Part shown: piece by piece, positions 47,277 to 58,532 of the stretch
Layout of the letters: every line of letters starts with the position of its first letter
Numbering within the stretch: position 1 is the stretch's first letter
Position numbers and translations under genes: made by a program
Assembly: GCA_025093985.1 (NCBI GenBank)
Contig: JACAAK010000003.1
Location: 3,472,001 to 3,536,000 of the forward strand
DNA length: 64,000 nt
Direction of reading: 5' to 3'
Source: Calvatia gigantea
Lineage: Eukaryota > Basidiomycota > Agaricomycetes > Agaricales > Lycoperdaceae
The notes under the pieces: generated by a model
What the model saw: the letters and a program-made list of their open reading frames with translations, nothing else
What the model was told of the DNA's origin: nothing
Database searches by the model: none

Positions 47277-49534
47277 CTACACTATCCCTCCTTCTGCAAG
47301 AATCTCCTCGCTTCCTGCCACACCACCAGTAACTGACTTGGGCGTAGAAAACTCTCCGTTGAAATCCAACCTCAGCAATAACCTCTCGACGTGCCTCCGT
47401 GCTTCAGCCTCTGCATTACCCATACTCTTCAGGGTGCCCTGAGCCAGAGTCTGGTTGGTGAAGCTCGCATTTATCATTATCGATTTCGATGCATCTACAC
47501 CTGCCGAAAATGGTTGTTGAGATATCGATACCGTCAATTGTTCGTAGAACGACACTAAATTGTTACGCAATGTCTATAACGATGCAAGCAGTTGGAACGT
47601 GTGACGAGGATAGGGGCAAGAAACAACCTCACCTGGTTCAACTCGGACACAATTTGCCACCGTCTTTTAACCAATATCCCAACCTGCTCATTTCCACTGT
47701 TCAGGCTCCCCTCGAAGAGCAGCGCCTGGAAGCACATCACCACCCCACCTCTCCACTTGCGCTACTAATTGTTCACATGATTCCAGGATCGAATGGATGA
47801 TTGACGTTAGTGATGTGTTGCTTAGCAAACAGCCATTTAGGAGTCGATCCAGGTACGCCGTATGTATGGTACGCAGTGTGGTAAAGTCAAGATAACCATC
47901 TTCCCCCGATGGGCGTTGGGTACCACTAGCCACAGCTTCGGTTCCCTTTCCGAGCGTCCCCTTAAGTTTGCGAAACTCGACGTCTACGACGTCCGTCATA
48001 ATGTACCCAAGGAGCGTGTCCAAGAACCAACTCATGTCACGGACAATGCCCCAGCCACATCGCAGGAGATTCTTTCTGGCTTCAAGATCTTCAACGGTAC
48101 CTCCTTCGCCCAATCCAGTCCATCTCCGACGCGCGCGTTGAGCGTTTGATAAGGATGTCCAACAGGCGTGGATGCGGGTGTGGGTTTTTCGCAAGGCAGA
48201 TAGGAAACTGAACAGAGAGGAATACGTGGTGAGATCAGTTTGATCAAGAAAAAGGTCGAGGGGCCAAGATATAGCGTATGACAGAAGGAGAGGGGTTCCA
48301 AGAAGATGAGAGTGGAAGAGGAATGAACTAGAGCCAGTTCCCAGTACCGATGAGGAAAAGTTTGGTGAGGCAAGCGAGGGTAGAAGGGGACGAAGAGGAC
48401 CCGAGGGAAGGGAAAAACGTAGCCGTGCAAGAGTTGGATCCTGTTGTGCGGTGGTGCCAAGAGAGGCGCGGAGGAGGGCAAGATTCAAATCCTGTTCCCT
48501 AATCATGGATATTGGACCGGATCGCGTTGTGAGGCGAGAAACCTTGAGTCGTTCAATTTCACGGATAAGCGCCAGACTGAACTCTCCATTTCGTAGTAAG
48601 AAGTAGTTGCTCCTGGTGGAGATGGTTCAATCCATGTTAATAAGAAAATATAGCATACATACAGCGAATCTACAGCATCTCCAATGTCCTGTCGAGTTAA
48701 AACGTTTTCCCATAACCATTCACTAACGTTGACCCGAATTTGTGATATGACACGATCAAACGCATGTTGATCTTGCGGGAGGACAGATTCCAACAAATTT
48801 GCGTGCTCGGCTGCGAGCGTCACAGGAAGTTGTTTTTGCCATCTAGCAGCCTTGACAGTGGCTACGGCACGCCCAAGATACTGGATAGAATCGCGAGACT
48901 GTGGAGAAACGCAGGAAGGGAGTGCGCCATCTATAAGAGCATATTCTTGGGAGGCGAGGGGATCAGTTAAAGAGAGTGATCCATGGATGATGAAGGCAGT
49001 TACTTGGGAACGCCAGACGCGTTGGACTGCAGTGGATAAGCGTGATAAGATGCTCGCAATGCGATATACGCCTGTCCGTGAACGTAACAATAAAAGGTCG
49101 ATGAGAGGCCCTGGCTTCCAATCCTTCTCTGCTTCTAGCTGATCGACTAGATCGACCAGAGCAGCGAGAGGGGCGTCCCATTCCGAGAATAGAGCGCGTA
49201 CAGATGAGAGCGGGACGAATGCACCGGCCGCAACAAGGCTAGGATCGCGCCTCAGAACCTTTGCCTCTGTATCGACGACAAGGGACTCGTATTCATCCTT
49301 GAGGATCAGGCGCAGGGTGGCACAGAGCGCACATATATACCTCGATTGGGACTGGGACAAGCGGGTGCAAGCGGCCTTGATGTGTCGGTAACGCGATGCG
49401 ACAAGAGAAAGAGCCTGAACCGCCTGCTGTTCCCCTGGATGTAGAAGAGGGGCGAAGGCAGGATTGAGAGATGCGTCTTGCGCGAAGAGCGACGAGTCGT
49501 GTCCAGCGAGGACGAGGAGCAGTTCAGCGATCAT
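47277..49534 (-). CDS. Gamma-tubulin complex component, GCP4 type (apparent frameshift)
   Basis: Spc97/Spc98 family member needed for gamma-tubulin ring complex assembly at the spindle pole body. ATG 49534 opens MIAELLLVLAGHDSSLFAQD, the family N-terminus. Recognisable stretches are YICALCATLRLILKDEYESL, LLLRSRTGVYRIASILSRLS, NYFLLRNGEFSLALIREIER, LGTPLLLSYAISWPLDLFLD, MSWFLDTLLGYIMTDVVDVE, FTTLRTIHTAYLDRLLNGCL, and the end HVERLLLRLDFNGEFS. An intron near 48595-48660 separates DAVDSL from NYFLLRNG. At 47724-47730 one extra base breaks the frame between WGGDVLP and ALLFEGSLNSGNEQVGIL. A last intron joins ELNQ to TLRNNLVSFYEQL. Confidence 0.9.
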
Positions 49535-49604
49535 GACCAAGTAATTAAACGCGGTCACGCGCCGTCACTTACTCATATCCAGCGCTCTTCCACAACAACT
49601 CACA

Positions 49605-51774
49605 ATGGCTCTGCCCACATAAATTCCAATCCACCACGTCTCACCTTTTGACAACGACGACGACGATACGTTTGCTGTAGGCGAAGAATTACCAAGCTCT
49701 TTCTTCTCGCCGGATGCTATCAGGGAGGAGATCGCTCGTAACCTGGACACCGCTTGGGCGCAGGAACCAGATTCGCAGTCGCCCGGTTTTGAGGAACACA
49801 ATACTTCCGTCTCTACATTAGATATAAATGGCGGCGCAGAAAAACCGCATTCTAATTCACTATCTCCTGCCGATGCAGATGCTTCAGCACTCTCACCAGA
49901 GTTCTCCCAGATATCCCTTTCTGGCGATACCCATGACGTCGACGGCAGCGTGGACCGCGGTCAGTCGGATGCCCCGTACCCAAGCGTTGTTATAGACGCT
50001 TCAGAGGCACCAACTCATAGAGTTATCTTAAATATGGATCCTACAGACCAACCACATCAGTCTCCCGCTGAACCCTCGCCGACAACATCCATCCATTCCC
50101 TCCCTCCTGAAACCATGGCACATTCTTCAGAAACGCAGCAATCTCATGAAGCGGCTTCGGCCTCCACGCCGTCCATCCCACCGCTACCCATTGCTACTAA
50201 CACTCATCGCACATCCACATCTTCAGAAGCCCCGCAGAAAAATGGAAGTGCACAACCCCCCACCGCAAAGCCTACAGGTCATCGCCCTGCTCGATCCACA
50301 GGACCCAGCATGCTTGAGAAGGTTCGCAGCAAAACTCGGCCAACGTACTTACCCCCAAAGCCCAGAGCGGAAGATGAAAAGCATCTTGCCGACTGGCAGA
50401 GCATGATGAAGCTCAGTCGTCTCGCAGGTTCGTCCACCCATTTCCTGCCAATCCTGTCCCTCAATGCCAAATTATAGCGGAGAAGCGACGCAAAGCCTTG
50501 CAGGAGAGGCGTACGGCTCGAGAACGACATATTGAAGCATCCCTTCAAGTCTGGGAGAAGGAGATTCTGCCGGACTGGCGAGCAGTGCATAAGAACCCAC
50601 AATTGCGGAAACTCTGGTGGTATGGCATACCAACCAAGCTCCGTGCACCGATGTGGGAGAAGGCAGTAGGCAACCCCCTTGCTTTGGGCAAAGGTACGCT
50701 AGCTAATAAAGCGCAATGAACACTCTGTGATATTCCTCTGCGTCTTCAGATCATTTTCGGTCGTGCCTTGCCCGCGCAAAGCGTGCGCTCGCAACTGATA
50801 TGTTCCCCCAGGCAACATTAGACCTTGTAGAACAAGATATCCGTTCTACCCTTCCTTCACTACACCTCTTCCACCCAGAAATGGGACCAATGTATACGGA
50901 TTTAAAAGAAATGCTCTACGCGTGGGTTGTTGCTCGGAGTGATGAGGGCTTAGGATATGCCTTCGGAGCTGCCAAGATTGCAGGTATGCTTTTGATCGCC
51001 ATGCCTTCCCAGCAGGCTTTCAATGTGATGCGGAATCTTCTGGAACGCCATTGCCTGCGCAGTTTTTATGGAGGAGACCGTTCAAAAGACGATGTAGGTT
51101 TCCTTAATCTTCACAACACTCTTCACAAGAACGTTCCGCTCACTCGATCACAGGTAGAGGCATATTATAGGTTTGTACAACCCTCATGGAGAAGGTCGTT
51201 TTAACATGCTCACCGAGCACGCAGAATATTCGATACACTACTCGCCGATGGCATGCCGAAGAGTAAGCCTCAAAACCCCTCCCGTCCTCTTCACCCCCTT
51301 GAATGAAGCCTACCCTCAGTATATTTTAACTTCAAGCAACACCAGATATCACCTGCAGCCTACCTGCTGGACTGGCTTGTTACCCTCTTCCTCGATCACC
51401 TCCCCTTCGAAGCCTGCGCACGAATATGGGATGTAATCATGCTTGAAGGCGATGCATTCCTCTACCGAGTTGCACTAGGCATTCTGGCTGTGCTTGAGCC
51501 GAGGTTATTCTTTCCCGATAGAAGGGAACTACTTGAACTACTACGGTGCGCCTGATTTCTTGTGACACTACCTCAGCATTTTCAATTATTTAGGGGGGAG
51601 AACAAAGCTGCTCTGGAAGTGGCAAAAAGAGAAGGCCAGAATCTGGATGGCGGGAAATATGAAATTTACGGTGTGGATGAGGAAATCCTATGGGAGAGAA
51701 TCGATGCTATGGAAGACTGGTGGAAGGAGAGTACTTGGGTACGGCTCATCCAGCGCGAATTACCCGATATCTAG
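49605..51774 (+). CDS. TBC-domain protein, probable catalytically inactive Rab-GAP relative
   Basis: Disordered acidic/Ser-rich N-terminal 250 residues (coding visible from about 49623), then LEKVRSKTRPTYLPPKPRAE. The TBC domain: LRKLWWYGIPTKLRAPMWEK, FHPEMGPMYTDLKEMLYAWV, DEGLGYAFGAAKIAGMLLIA, QAFNVMRNLLERHCLRSFYG, AYYRIFDTLLADGMPK, ISPAAYLLDWLVTLFLDHLP and ARIWDVIMLEGDAFLYRVAL. The arginine-finger motif IxxDxxR appears as VEQDIRST and the glutamine-finger YxQ as YAF, so both catalytic residues look lost or displaced. Six introns are inferred. The first ATG (49605) meets TAA at 49620 in the same frame, so the true start is unresolved: an upstream exon, a uORF, or an error. Stop 51772-51774. 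Confidence 0.85.
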
Positions 51775-53237
51775 CCTTCCGAGACATGCCAAAAATCATT
51801 CCAAAGTGTGAGCGCTGAACGCCATGAATACTGAAAGTCCGTCATTCGTCGGTATTACGGGGATGCTCGTATCGGAATTCCTGACATTACTGACTGGTGT
51901 CAGAGTCACACCGTGATTTCAGGAGTTAAAGTACTCTCGGTCTGTCCGGAGCCCGGCAGACAGGCCTCGAGCCAGCCTAGGTCTATAAATAGCCGAATTA
52001 CTATTTTTTCCCTTTGCGATGATGGCCCCTTTTGGTTCTCTTCCAAGACTTTCTTGTGGTATACAACCTTCGTGCAGCCCTTTCTGCTGCATGCATACGG
52101 CTAGGAGGTCTATTGACATCGTCCGAAGACTCTTATATTTGCGGCAACCCTCGGATTATTCACAAATCATGTTCGGGAGGGTTCCTCGGTGTGAGAGCAA
52201 CAAATTCTAGATTCCCACAATCGCAAGACCAGGCTAAGGGCTGGGTCAGTTCTATGGGCTTTAGGTGGCAGGTGCAGAGCATTGAAGTGTTTCTGTCTCT
52301 AACGACCATACATATCTTGACGTAATCTCAACCCGAGGGGGTAGGCACTCAATATCAATTCTGGGCCGGCCTCCCCAAGTCTACTGACCGTCACCGTAAC
52401 TCTCGTCCTGGTTCTAATACTCTGGCTCTTGTCTCGACTGTATCCTTCACATCCCTCCCCGGAAAGAGATAACCCAACGATGCGAGTGTCCCCGAGTACG
52501 AGCGGATATATAAGAGTAGGGAATCCGGCTTATCTGTTCTTCAACACCGTCGCATATTCGACTACCGTTCTCAACTGCTACCACATCCTCTACAAAGTCC
52601 CGAGCCTTTAACCCCGCATCCTACTGTATATCCTACCATGAACAACAGCTTGTACTACACTTGGCTCGCCCGTCGTAGGGTTTGAATTTTTACCTGTTAT
52701 TTCGCGATTAGGAACTCAACTAATACTTCTTCATATCCAGACCCTAGGTTACTGGGGCACTATTCAAGCCTCCCTCTTCCTCTTTGCATACACCCAGTAT
52801 AATGGGGTGAGGTAGGTACTTGAAAGGCTCTGCCCATACTTTGAGCCCGATCTGACCATCCTTCGGCTATAGGCTGGCGCCAGCCACCCCTCGCCGACCC
52901 CGACTTGCTAACCAATGACCCCTTCCTAAACCCGCCCCCATTGATGCAACAGCAAGGCCGAGGTCGTTGATCACAAAACCGGGCGCAGTTATTCACGAGA
53001 CACTCGACCCGGAAGGGAAGGGGCCGAGATATCGGATCTCCAGTGAACTACAAGAATTAACCTTTGTACTCTATAACACCAATCTGTTGTATTTTTAATC
53101 GGATTTTCATCTGCATCTCAACGATGTCAAGAACTGGTTGATTGTAAGTAATACCCTGCGATGTAACCTAACATATACTATAGGTCCACCGTTCAGTCTG
53201 AAGTCCGATACTAGCAGTGTTGTACATATACAGTAAA
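51775..53237. other. Intergenic region downstream of the TBC gene
   Basis: About 1.45 kb without a supportable gene. A TATA-like GGATATATAAGAG lies near 52502-52514 and is followed by a 14-codon ATG frame at 52638 that could splice into a short hydrophobic frame (YWGTIQASLFLFAYTQY), stopping near 52813. This may be a tiny or relic gene but is not convincing. Confidence 0.35.
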
Positions 53238-55162
53238 TCACAGGATTTCGTCGACCGCTGAGAGAACATTGCCCCAGAACTTGTCTACAACTTCTTTATC
53301 GAAACCGTTTTCATCATACCCCAAGCTAACCCACAACTTCCCAACGAACGTATATCCGAACAGCAACATCCCTCCAGAACGCTGACGTGATCCAGTCGTA
53401 AGTGTATGCAGCTGAATATTCGGAAACTCGGCATGCTTGTATATTCCATCCAAATTACCCAACATCGACAGCCCAATCAACGCCGCTGATGACGCTTTGC
53501 TTGATGGTACGAGAAATTCTGGTACAGGTGTATTTTCGACGGATGTGGGAGGTACTGGGGGTTTAGGAGATACCACACTAGCAGCCTCACCATCGTCCTG
53601 CTTTGCCCAAACGCGAGCCCTCGATCCTCTTTCACGTGCCATTTCAAGTGAACGCGAGACGATCAATGGATGTTTTGCGATATCCGTGCTCTGTTTCTTT
53701 GCCGAACGGGCCCTGTGCCAGAAGATGGACTTGACGTCGGAAGATTGGGGTATAAAAGCCGGAAGAACAACATTAAAATAGCCGATGGCAAGGAACCAAT
53801 AAGAGTCATTGAGCGCCTTTTCGGCTTTGAGGTATGGGCGGAGATTAAGGGCAGAGTACATCATCCTTTATGAAGCATCATTACGTTGTTCAGCGGATAC
53901 AAAGCACGAAAGTACTTGCATTGGCAATTCCGAATTTTTGGTCTGTAATCGCACCCAGGCGATGTTGCAAATGGCGAAGAGTGCACTGGAAATGGAGACG
54001 CCATTCGCTTTGCAGTTCTGGAGAATGGTTTTGGTTTGTGAAGAACTGAATGAAACAGTCGGGACAATCGTGTGGCGGGGCTGATTGTGTTTCTTGGGGA
54101 AGCTGTGACCGCCCTGGATCTACTTCACTATACCTTCCCTGGTAGGGAGGAGACAAGGACGCACGAGGAGTTTTCGTTGACTCAGCTTGAAATCAATTTT
54201 GGACGCCCCTTTGAAGAATCTACTCTGCGGAAGGGATGGTAGTCGATCTTCCAGATGACTCGGAAGCGCGAGATCCTATGAAAGACATCACATTAAATGA
54301 CGGAATGAATGGGGTTATCGTGAAGTTTTTCATACCAATTTACGGCTGTTATAAAGGCGGTTAAATTCTTGATCCAGTAAGTCCGTCAGCTCGGTCTCAG
54401 TCAAGGGTCCGCCAAGAAGCCCAAGGAATTGATTGGCGAAAGTATGGAGCGCCATTCCGTCACCGAGATAATGTGTTGCACATATTAAGAGATGGAAAGT
54501 TTGTTCAGCACTTTCTGACATAGGCTGGGACGATAGGATGAGATAGGAAAGTCGATTATTGGAAAGCGTTCGTTCGCCATTCAGATAGCTGTCGATCAGC
54601 TCTGCTCACCTCTGTTAACATATTGGAGCGGTTAAAAAAAATCAAGGTGACGCACCATCCTTTGTCTGTGAACGAAACTCGATGTTTTGCTGGGCTGAGT
54701 ACAGTACGTCCTCTACGCGCTTGGGGCAACCGTGACTAAATTAAAGGAAAAACAGAGATTATTTGTTATAAGAGAGCGCGAACGAGGTCCGATGGCACTC
54801 ACACGAATCGAATGTCAGCGTAGTCACGCATCTCAATTCGTGCGGATAACAGAGGGTGCCGGACACGAAGAATAGCCCAAACAAGAAGAATTCTACTACG
54901 ACTAACATGCTTGGACGACGCGTAGAAGCCGAGGTGAAGATACCTATAGCACTCAGTACGCGACTTAGTGAGGGCTGGAGGAAACGTACATGTCGTTCAC
55001 CCCGCTTTCGCGTGAGGGCAAGTAGTAGGAGGCTTCTGTCTCCCCGAGTTTCCGTTCCAGCTTGGGGGATTGTCCAACGTTAGCTGCCTTGACTCCAAAG
55101 GTTTTGAGGGAGGCCTCAGTTTCCACGGAGTTGTCCTGCAGCACAAAAGTGTTGACGGTCAT
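53238..55162 (-). CDS. CoA-dependent acyltransferase-like protein (HxxxDG)
   Basis: ATG 55162: MTVNTFVLQDNSVETEASLK. Spliced blocks: RKLGETEASYYLPSRESGVN, DMYLHLGFYASSKHVSRSRI, LLVWAILRVRHPLLSARIEM, DYADIRFV, FRSQTKDELIDSYLNGERTL, then the active-site region FHLLICATHYLGDGMALHTF with His and Asp of HxxxDG. The second half has GVSISSALFAICNIAWVRL, SALNLRPYLKAEKA, LAIGYFNVVLPAF and a C-terminal SLGYDENGFDKEVVDKFWGN. This is the chloramphenicol-acetyltransferase/condensation-like fold shared by alcohol acetyltransferases and BAHD enzymes. In fungi such proteins acylate alcohols or secondary metabolites; the substrate is unknown. The canonical DFGWG motif is not evident. One junction near 53865-53905 does not keep frame cleanly. 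Confidence 0.78.
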
Positions 55163-56755
55163 GGTGTGTGGCGAGAGAGACGTAAACGAAAAAAAGCAGC
55201 CAGCTCCTCGAACTTGTAAGTACACCAGAGTTCGCACCAATCAGGTCGGGATGCATTGGCCCAAGTCTACTACGGGGTTATGGGGTTCCAGTCGATATCT
55301 GTCAATCTGTTCTTCGGATCTCACATTAAATCATTAATCATTCTCGAAAGGAGGTGGTTTACTTCTTGGAGGCAGTTCGTTTTGGTTTGCCTACCACCTT
55401 TAGTAGACCCCCAGATTCATGACCAAGCACTCCATCCCTTTTACTTTCGGGGCACTTTATGTCAGTTGACACGAACATACTGATTCCACGAGGCCTCCGC
55501 CATCCGAGGAACAAGTAACGCCTGAGTTTGACCAACCCGCGATTCCGATGACATGCCTGTTAAGAAACCCACGCGACTTACAGAAGTCGTGCTCAGCCCA
55601 GTTTTCAGCCTCTCTCGAACCGGTGAACCTGTCTATTATCATCACCTGGTATGAATGATGATCAGACTTGAGGCGAATACGGTCCATCCTCGTCGGTGTG
55701 CAACCCACCTTTGGCTTCGGATGCCGACATCACTGATGCAAGTGCTTCGAATCGCAAGGTTGCGGTGCGCATAATCTCCGAAGATCTTCTGAACTGTGCG
55801 GGTCTCGTGTGGACTTTCTGGAGCCTGCCGCCGTGGGGATGCTCTTGATTCGAAAGGACAAGCCGTTCAGGCAGCGTCAGGCTTCAGAGCTTCAGCGCTT
55901 CAGCGCCAGCCCTCTTTGCCCCATGAAACAATCAAGTTCTTGCCCCCTTGTTCCTGATCGTAAACAATGCGTCACGTTAATCGCCAGTCAAAATAAATGG
56001 CCGTCTGCAACCCCTCAACAAAATCCATTGATGTCTTGTATGTAGAAACCCTGAGCGTTGTATGACACTCAGCCGTCCGACTTTTGAAAGCCGCTATGAT
56101 TGTTGCTAGACTTTTAAATTACGGCTGATACGTTGAACGTTTTGTCATCTCACTTCCGAATTCTACAGTGTTCGTGGAATTGTACCAATTGCTACTTCCC
56201 TTTGACTGAACTTCTGGTTCGAGGCCCGCCTTCTGAAGCGGAACATACGGCGCCGTAACTCCACTTAGCTCGGGTGCTTGCACTACGTTTAAAAATAAAG
56301 GTTGTTTCTTCACGACAACGGGGCAGTATTTCAAGAAAACTGATGCCGAACAGTTTATGGAACACTCGGAAGTGGTTGAATGGTGGGTTACATAACAATA
56401 ACTACTTTGGGGGGAGGCTCTTCAATTCGGTTGTCAGACGTAGATCGCTTCCACCTTTCCGTCAAACTGCTCAATATATTCGCCAAAAGATGTGGCGTGT
56501 CGTTCACATGCGAAAAAAAGAACATGTTCCCACTGGGGCGAGACTGTGAGACTGTGAGCCCGCGAGGAAATGATCGTAAGTATTCCAAGATGACAAGATG
56601 GCATGAAAACAAATAGACACACGACTACATATATTCCTGTACATTATCCCGAAGTGGTCCGTAGTAAAAACAGCTAATGTTATAGCAATGCCGTAAAAGT
56701 CCGTGACGATGAGCCCAAAAAAAGAGAGATTGTAATCCTAGTCGAGGTCGCTTCG
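55163..56755. other. Gene-poor stretch between acyltransferase and transporter
   Basis: About 1.6 kb with only short frames on both strands, none with family resemblance or consistent splice logic. No terminal repeats or transposase-like blocks were noticed. Confidence 0.4.
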
Positions 56756-58318
56756 CTATGCTTTTTGTTGGAGAGATGCCGGAGACTTGGTCTCTTCGAG
56801 TTCTGATTCGTCGGAGCTGAACAAAAGTCGCTGGCTGCTTTCATTTGACTCGAGATCTTTCGCTCGGATTTGCGGTTTAGCCGGGATCTCAGTCGACTTG
56901 ATCCAGGTATAGTACCTGTTAAGGTTATGTCAAAAAAATCAGGTTATGTGGTTGTTGGCAGCGAAGGTGAGACTTACATGGTTCCAACAAGAATGACCAA
57001 GATAGATGTTCCACGCTCGCTGTTGGTGATAGTTAGATGATGAGAACGACCCGATTGAGAGCTGTTTTTTTTTTTTTGATTGCGAGACTTACACGTTGAG
57101 GACATCCTTAAAGATCCAAACGCCTAACAATGTCTGCAACACTGATCGAGCAGCCTGAGAGAAATAATGTCAGGTCTCGGTTCGGGTTGCCGAGGAGTTT
57201 GAAGCAAAAATAGACAGAGTACGCACGCTCGAAAACATGTGTGTGATGGGACTGGTGACTTTGATACTCAATAGGCCGGCAACGCACAACAGGAAGCCGA
57301 AGACGCCAGTGACAAGCGTGCCCGAAAGAAATACAGAAAAGTCCCAAGTAGCATCATTGGTGAATTTGTCCCAGACCTTGAAGAATTCGCCATCAAGGAC
57401 GACGAAGGGGAGAAGCATGATGGCCGAGCCAACATTGGTCCACCATGCGAGCTGTATGGTAGAGTTATTGCAATGAGGCAGAGAACTCTTGATCAGAACC
57501 GCATGGATCGCAATGAAGAGCGAAGATAGGACCCCATAGATCAACGAAACGACAGATGGAATGGACTTGGTTGGAAGATTTTTGGATGGCATGACACCAA
57601 GAGCAAAACCGAAAGTGACCACGACGGCGGCGGCGATAACCTTAGCTGAAGGAAGATTCCGCGTGTGTAAACTAGAGATGAGGATTGTCAGAGGGAGGAC
57701 GAGACCACGGGCAATCTGGAAGCAGTCGCGTGATGGAAGATTATTAGGGGGTGTTTTAGTTGGAATTGCTTGAAGTTGATCCCTTACCTGGAAGAACGCC
57801 GCCTCGACGCCGCGCAAACAGAGGGTGTTGAAGACCAGGCCGATGATGTTGACCGATACGACCGGAATTAACTTCTTGGCCACTCCGCGATCAAATACCG
57901 GGACTTCGATGCGAGGGGAGATAGCTGCCGAGGTGTGTAACAGGATCACTGCGACAAGGAGCTGGATTAAAAGGAATAGTAGTGGCAGATCAGGCGAGTT
58001 ATTCAAGACGGCCTTGTTCCTGTGCAAGGGTGAGTGAATTCCAAAAGAGTGAAGGGAGTGCGAAGACGGACACGAAGACCATCTGCACATCCGATGTCAG
58101 TAATTGGGACGCGAAGGGTCAAAGATAAAACACACAGTGAGGGCCGCAAACATGTAGAATGCGACAACGCCAGCGACCTGAAGGGACTTGCTGATCCATG
58201 GAGGGGAGAGGCATGGCAGGTCAAAGGAGAGTGAGAGAGATCACAGGTCAACGTTAACAAGGACCTTGAGGGGCGTGCAGGCAATTGAGCGGACCTGTTT
58301 TTGTAGGTACTTATTCAT
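56756..58318 (-). CDS. GDP-fucose-type nucleotide-sugar transporter (SLC35C1-like)
   Basis: ATG 58318 gives MNKYLQKQ, joined by a 110-base intron to VAGVVAFYMFAALTMVFVNK, the start of the ten-helix drug/metabolite transporter fold. Further blocks: LPLLFLLIQLLVAVILLHTS, VVSVNIIGLVFNTLCLRGVE, AAFFQIARGLVLPLTILISS, VIAAAVVVTFGFALGVMPSK, YGVLSSLFIAIHAVLIKSSL, WWTNVGSAIMLLPFVVLDGE, SIKVTSPITHMFSSAARSVL and QTLLGVWIFKDVLNV, then YYTWIKSTE and a charged tail ending SLQQKA. NTLCL..V..AFF, TSPITH and YTW match SLC35C1-type GDP-fucose transporters of the Golgi/ER; GDP-mannose carriers are more distant. It is divergent from a fucosyltransferase 214 bases away, which supports the assignment. Confidence 0.88.
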
Positions 58319-58532
58319 AGACCCATGATTGATTTATAAATGAGAATGAAAAGGATGGGGATGGGAAGCCGCCAAATGATCGAGATTGCCAGCCTGACAG
58401 GTCGGTTTGTTCAGGAACCCAATTGGGAAGTCGGTTCAGATCTGCGCACTGAACCAGCTCTCTGTTGTTTGACCTTCCTCAGCGCTAAACTATGCACATC
58501 CATCGTCTTGTCTGTGTTTCTTGTCTTCCTCC
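58319..58532. promoter_or_regulatory. Shared 214-base promoter of transporter and fucosyltransferase
   Basis: The only sequence between the two divergent ATGs. It contains A/T-rich and CT-rich segments but no clear TATA box. Its shortness makes co-regulation of both genes likely. Confidence 0.5.

Noticed and set aside
52638..52813. Tiny two-exon gene behind a TATA-like element
   Set aside because: Only about 35 residues, junction unproven, no family match; kept as a remark in the intergenic entry.
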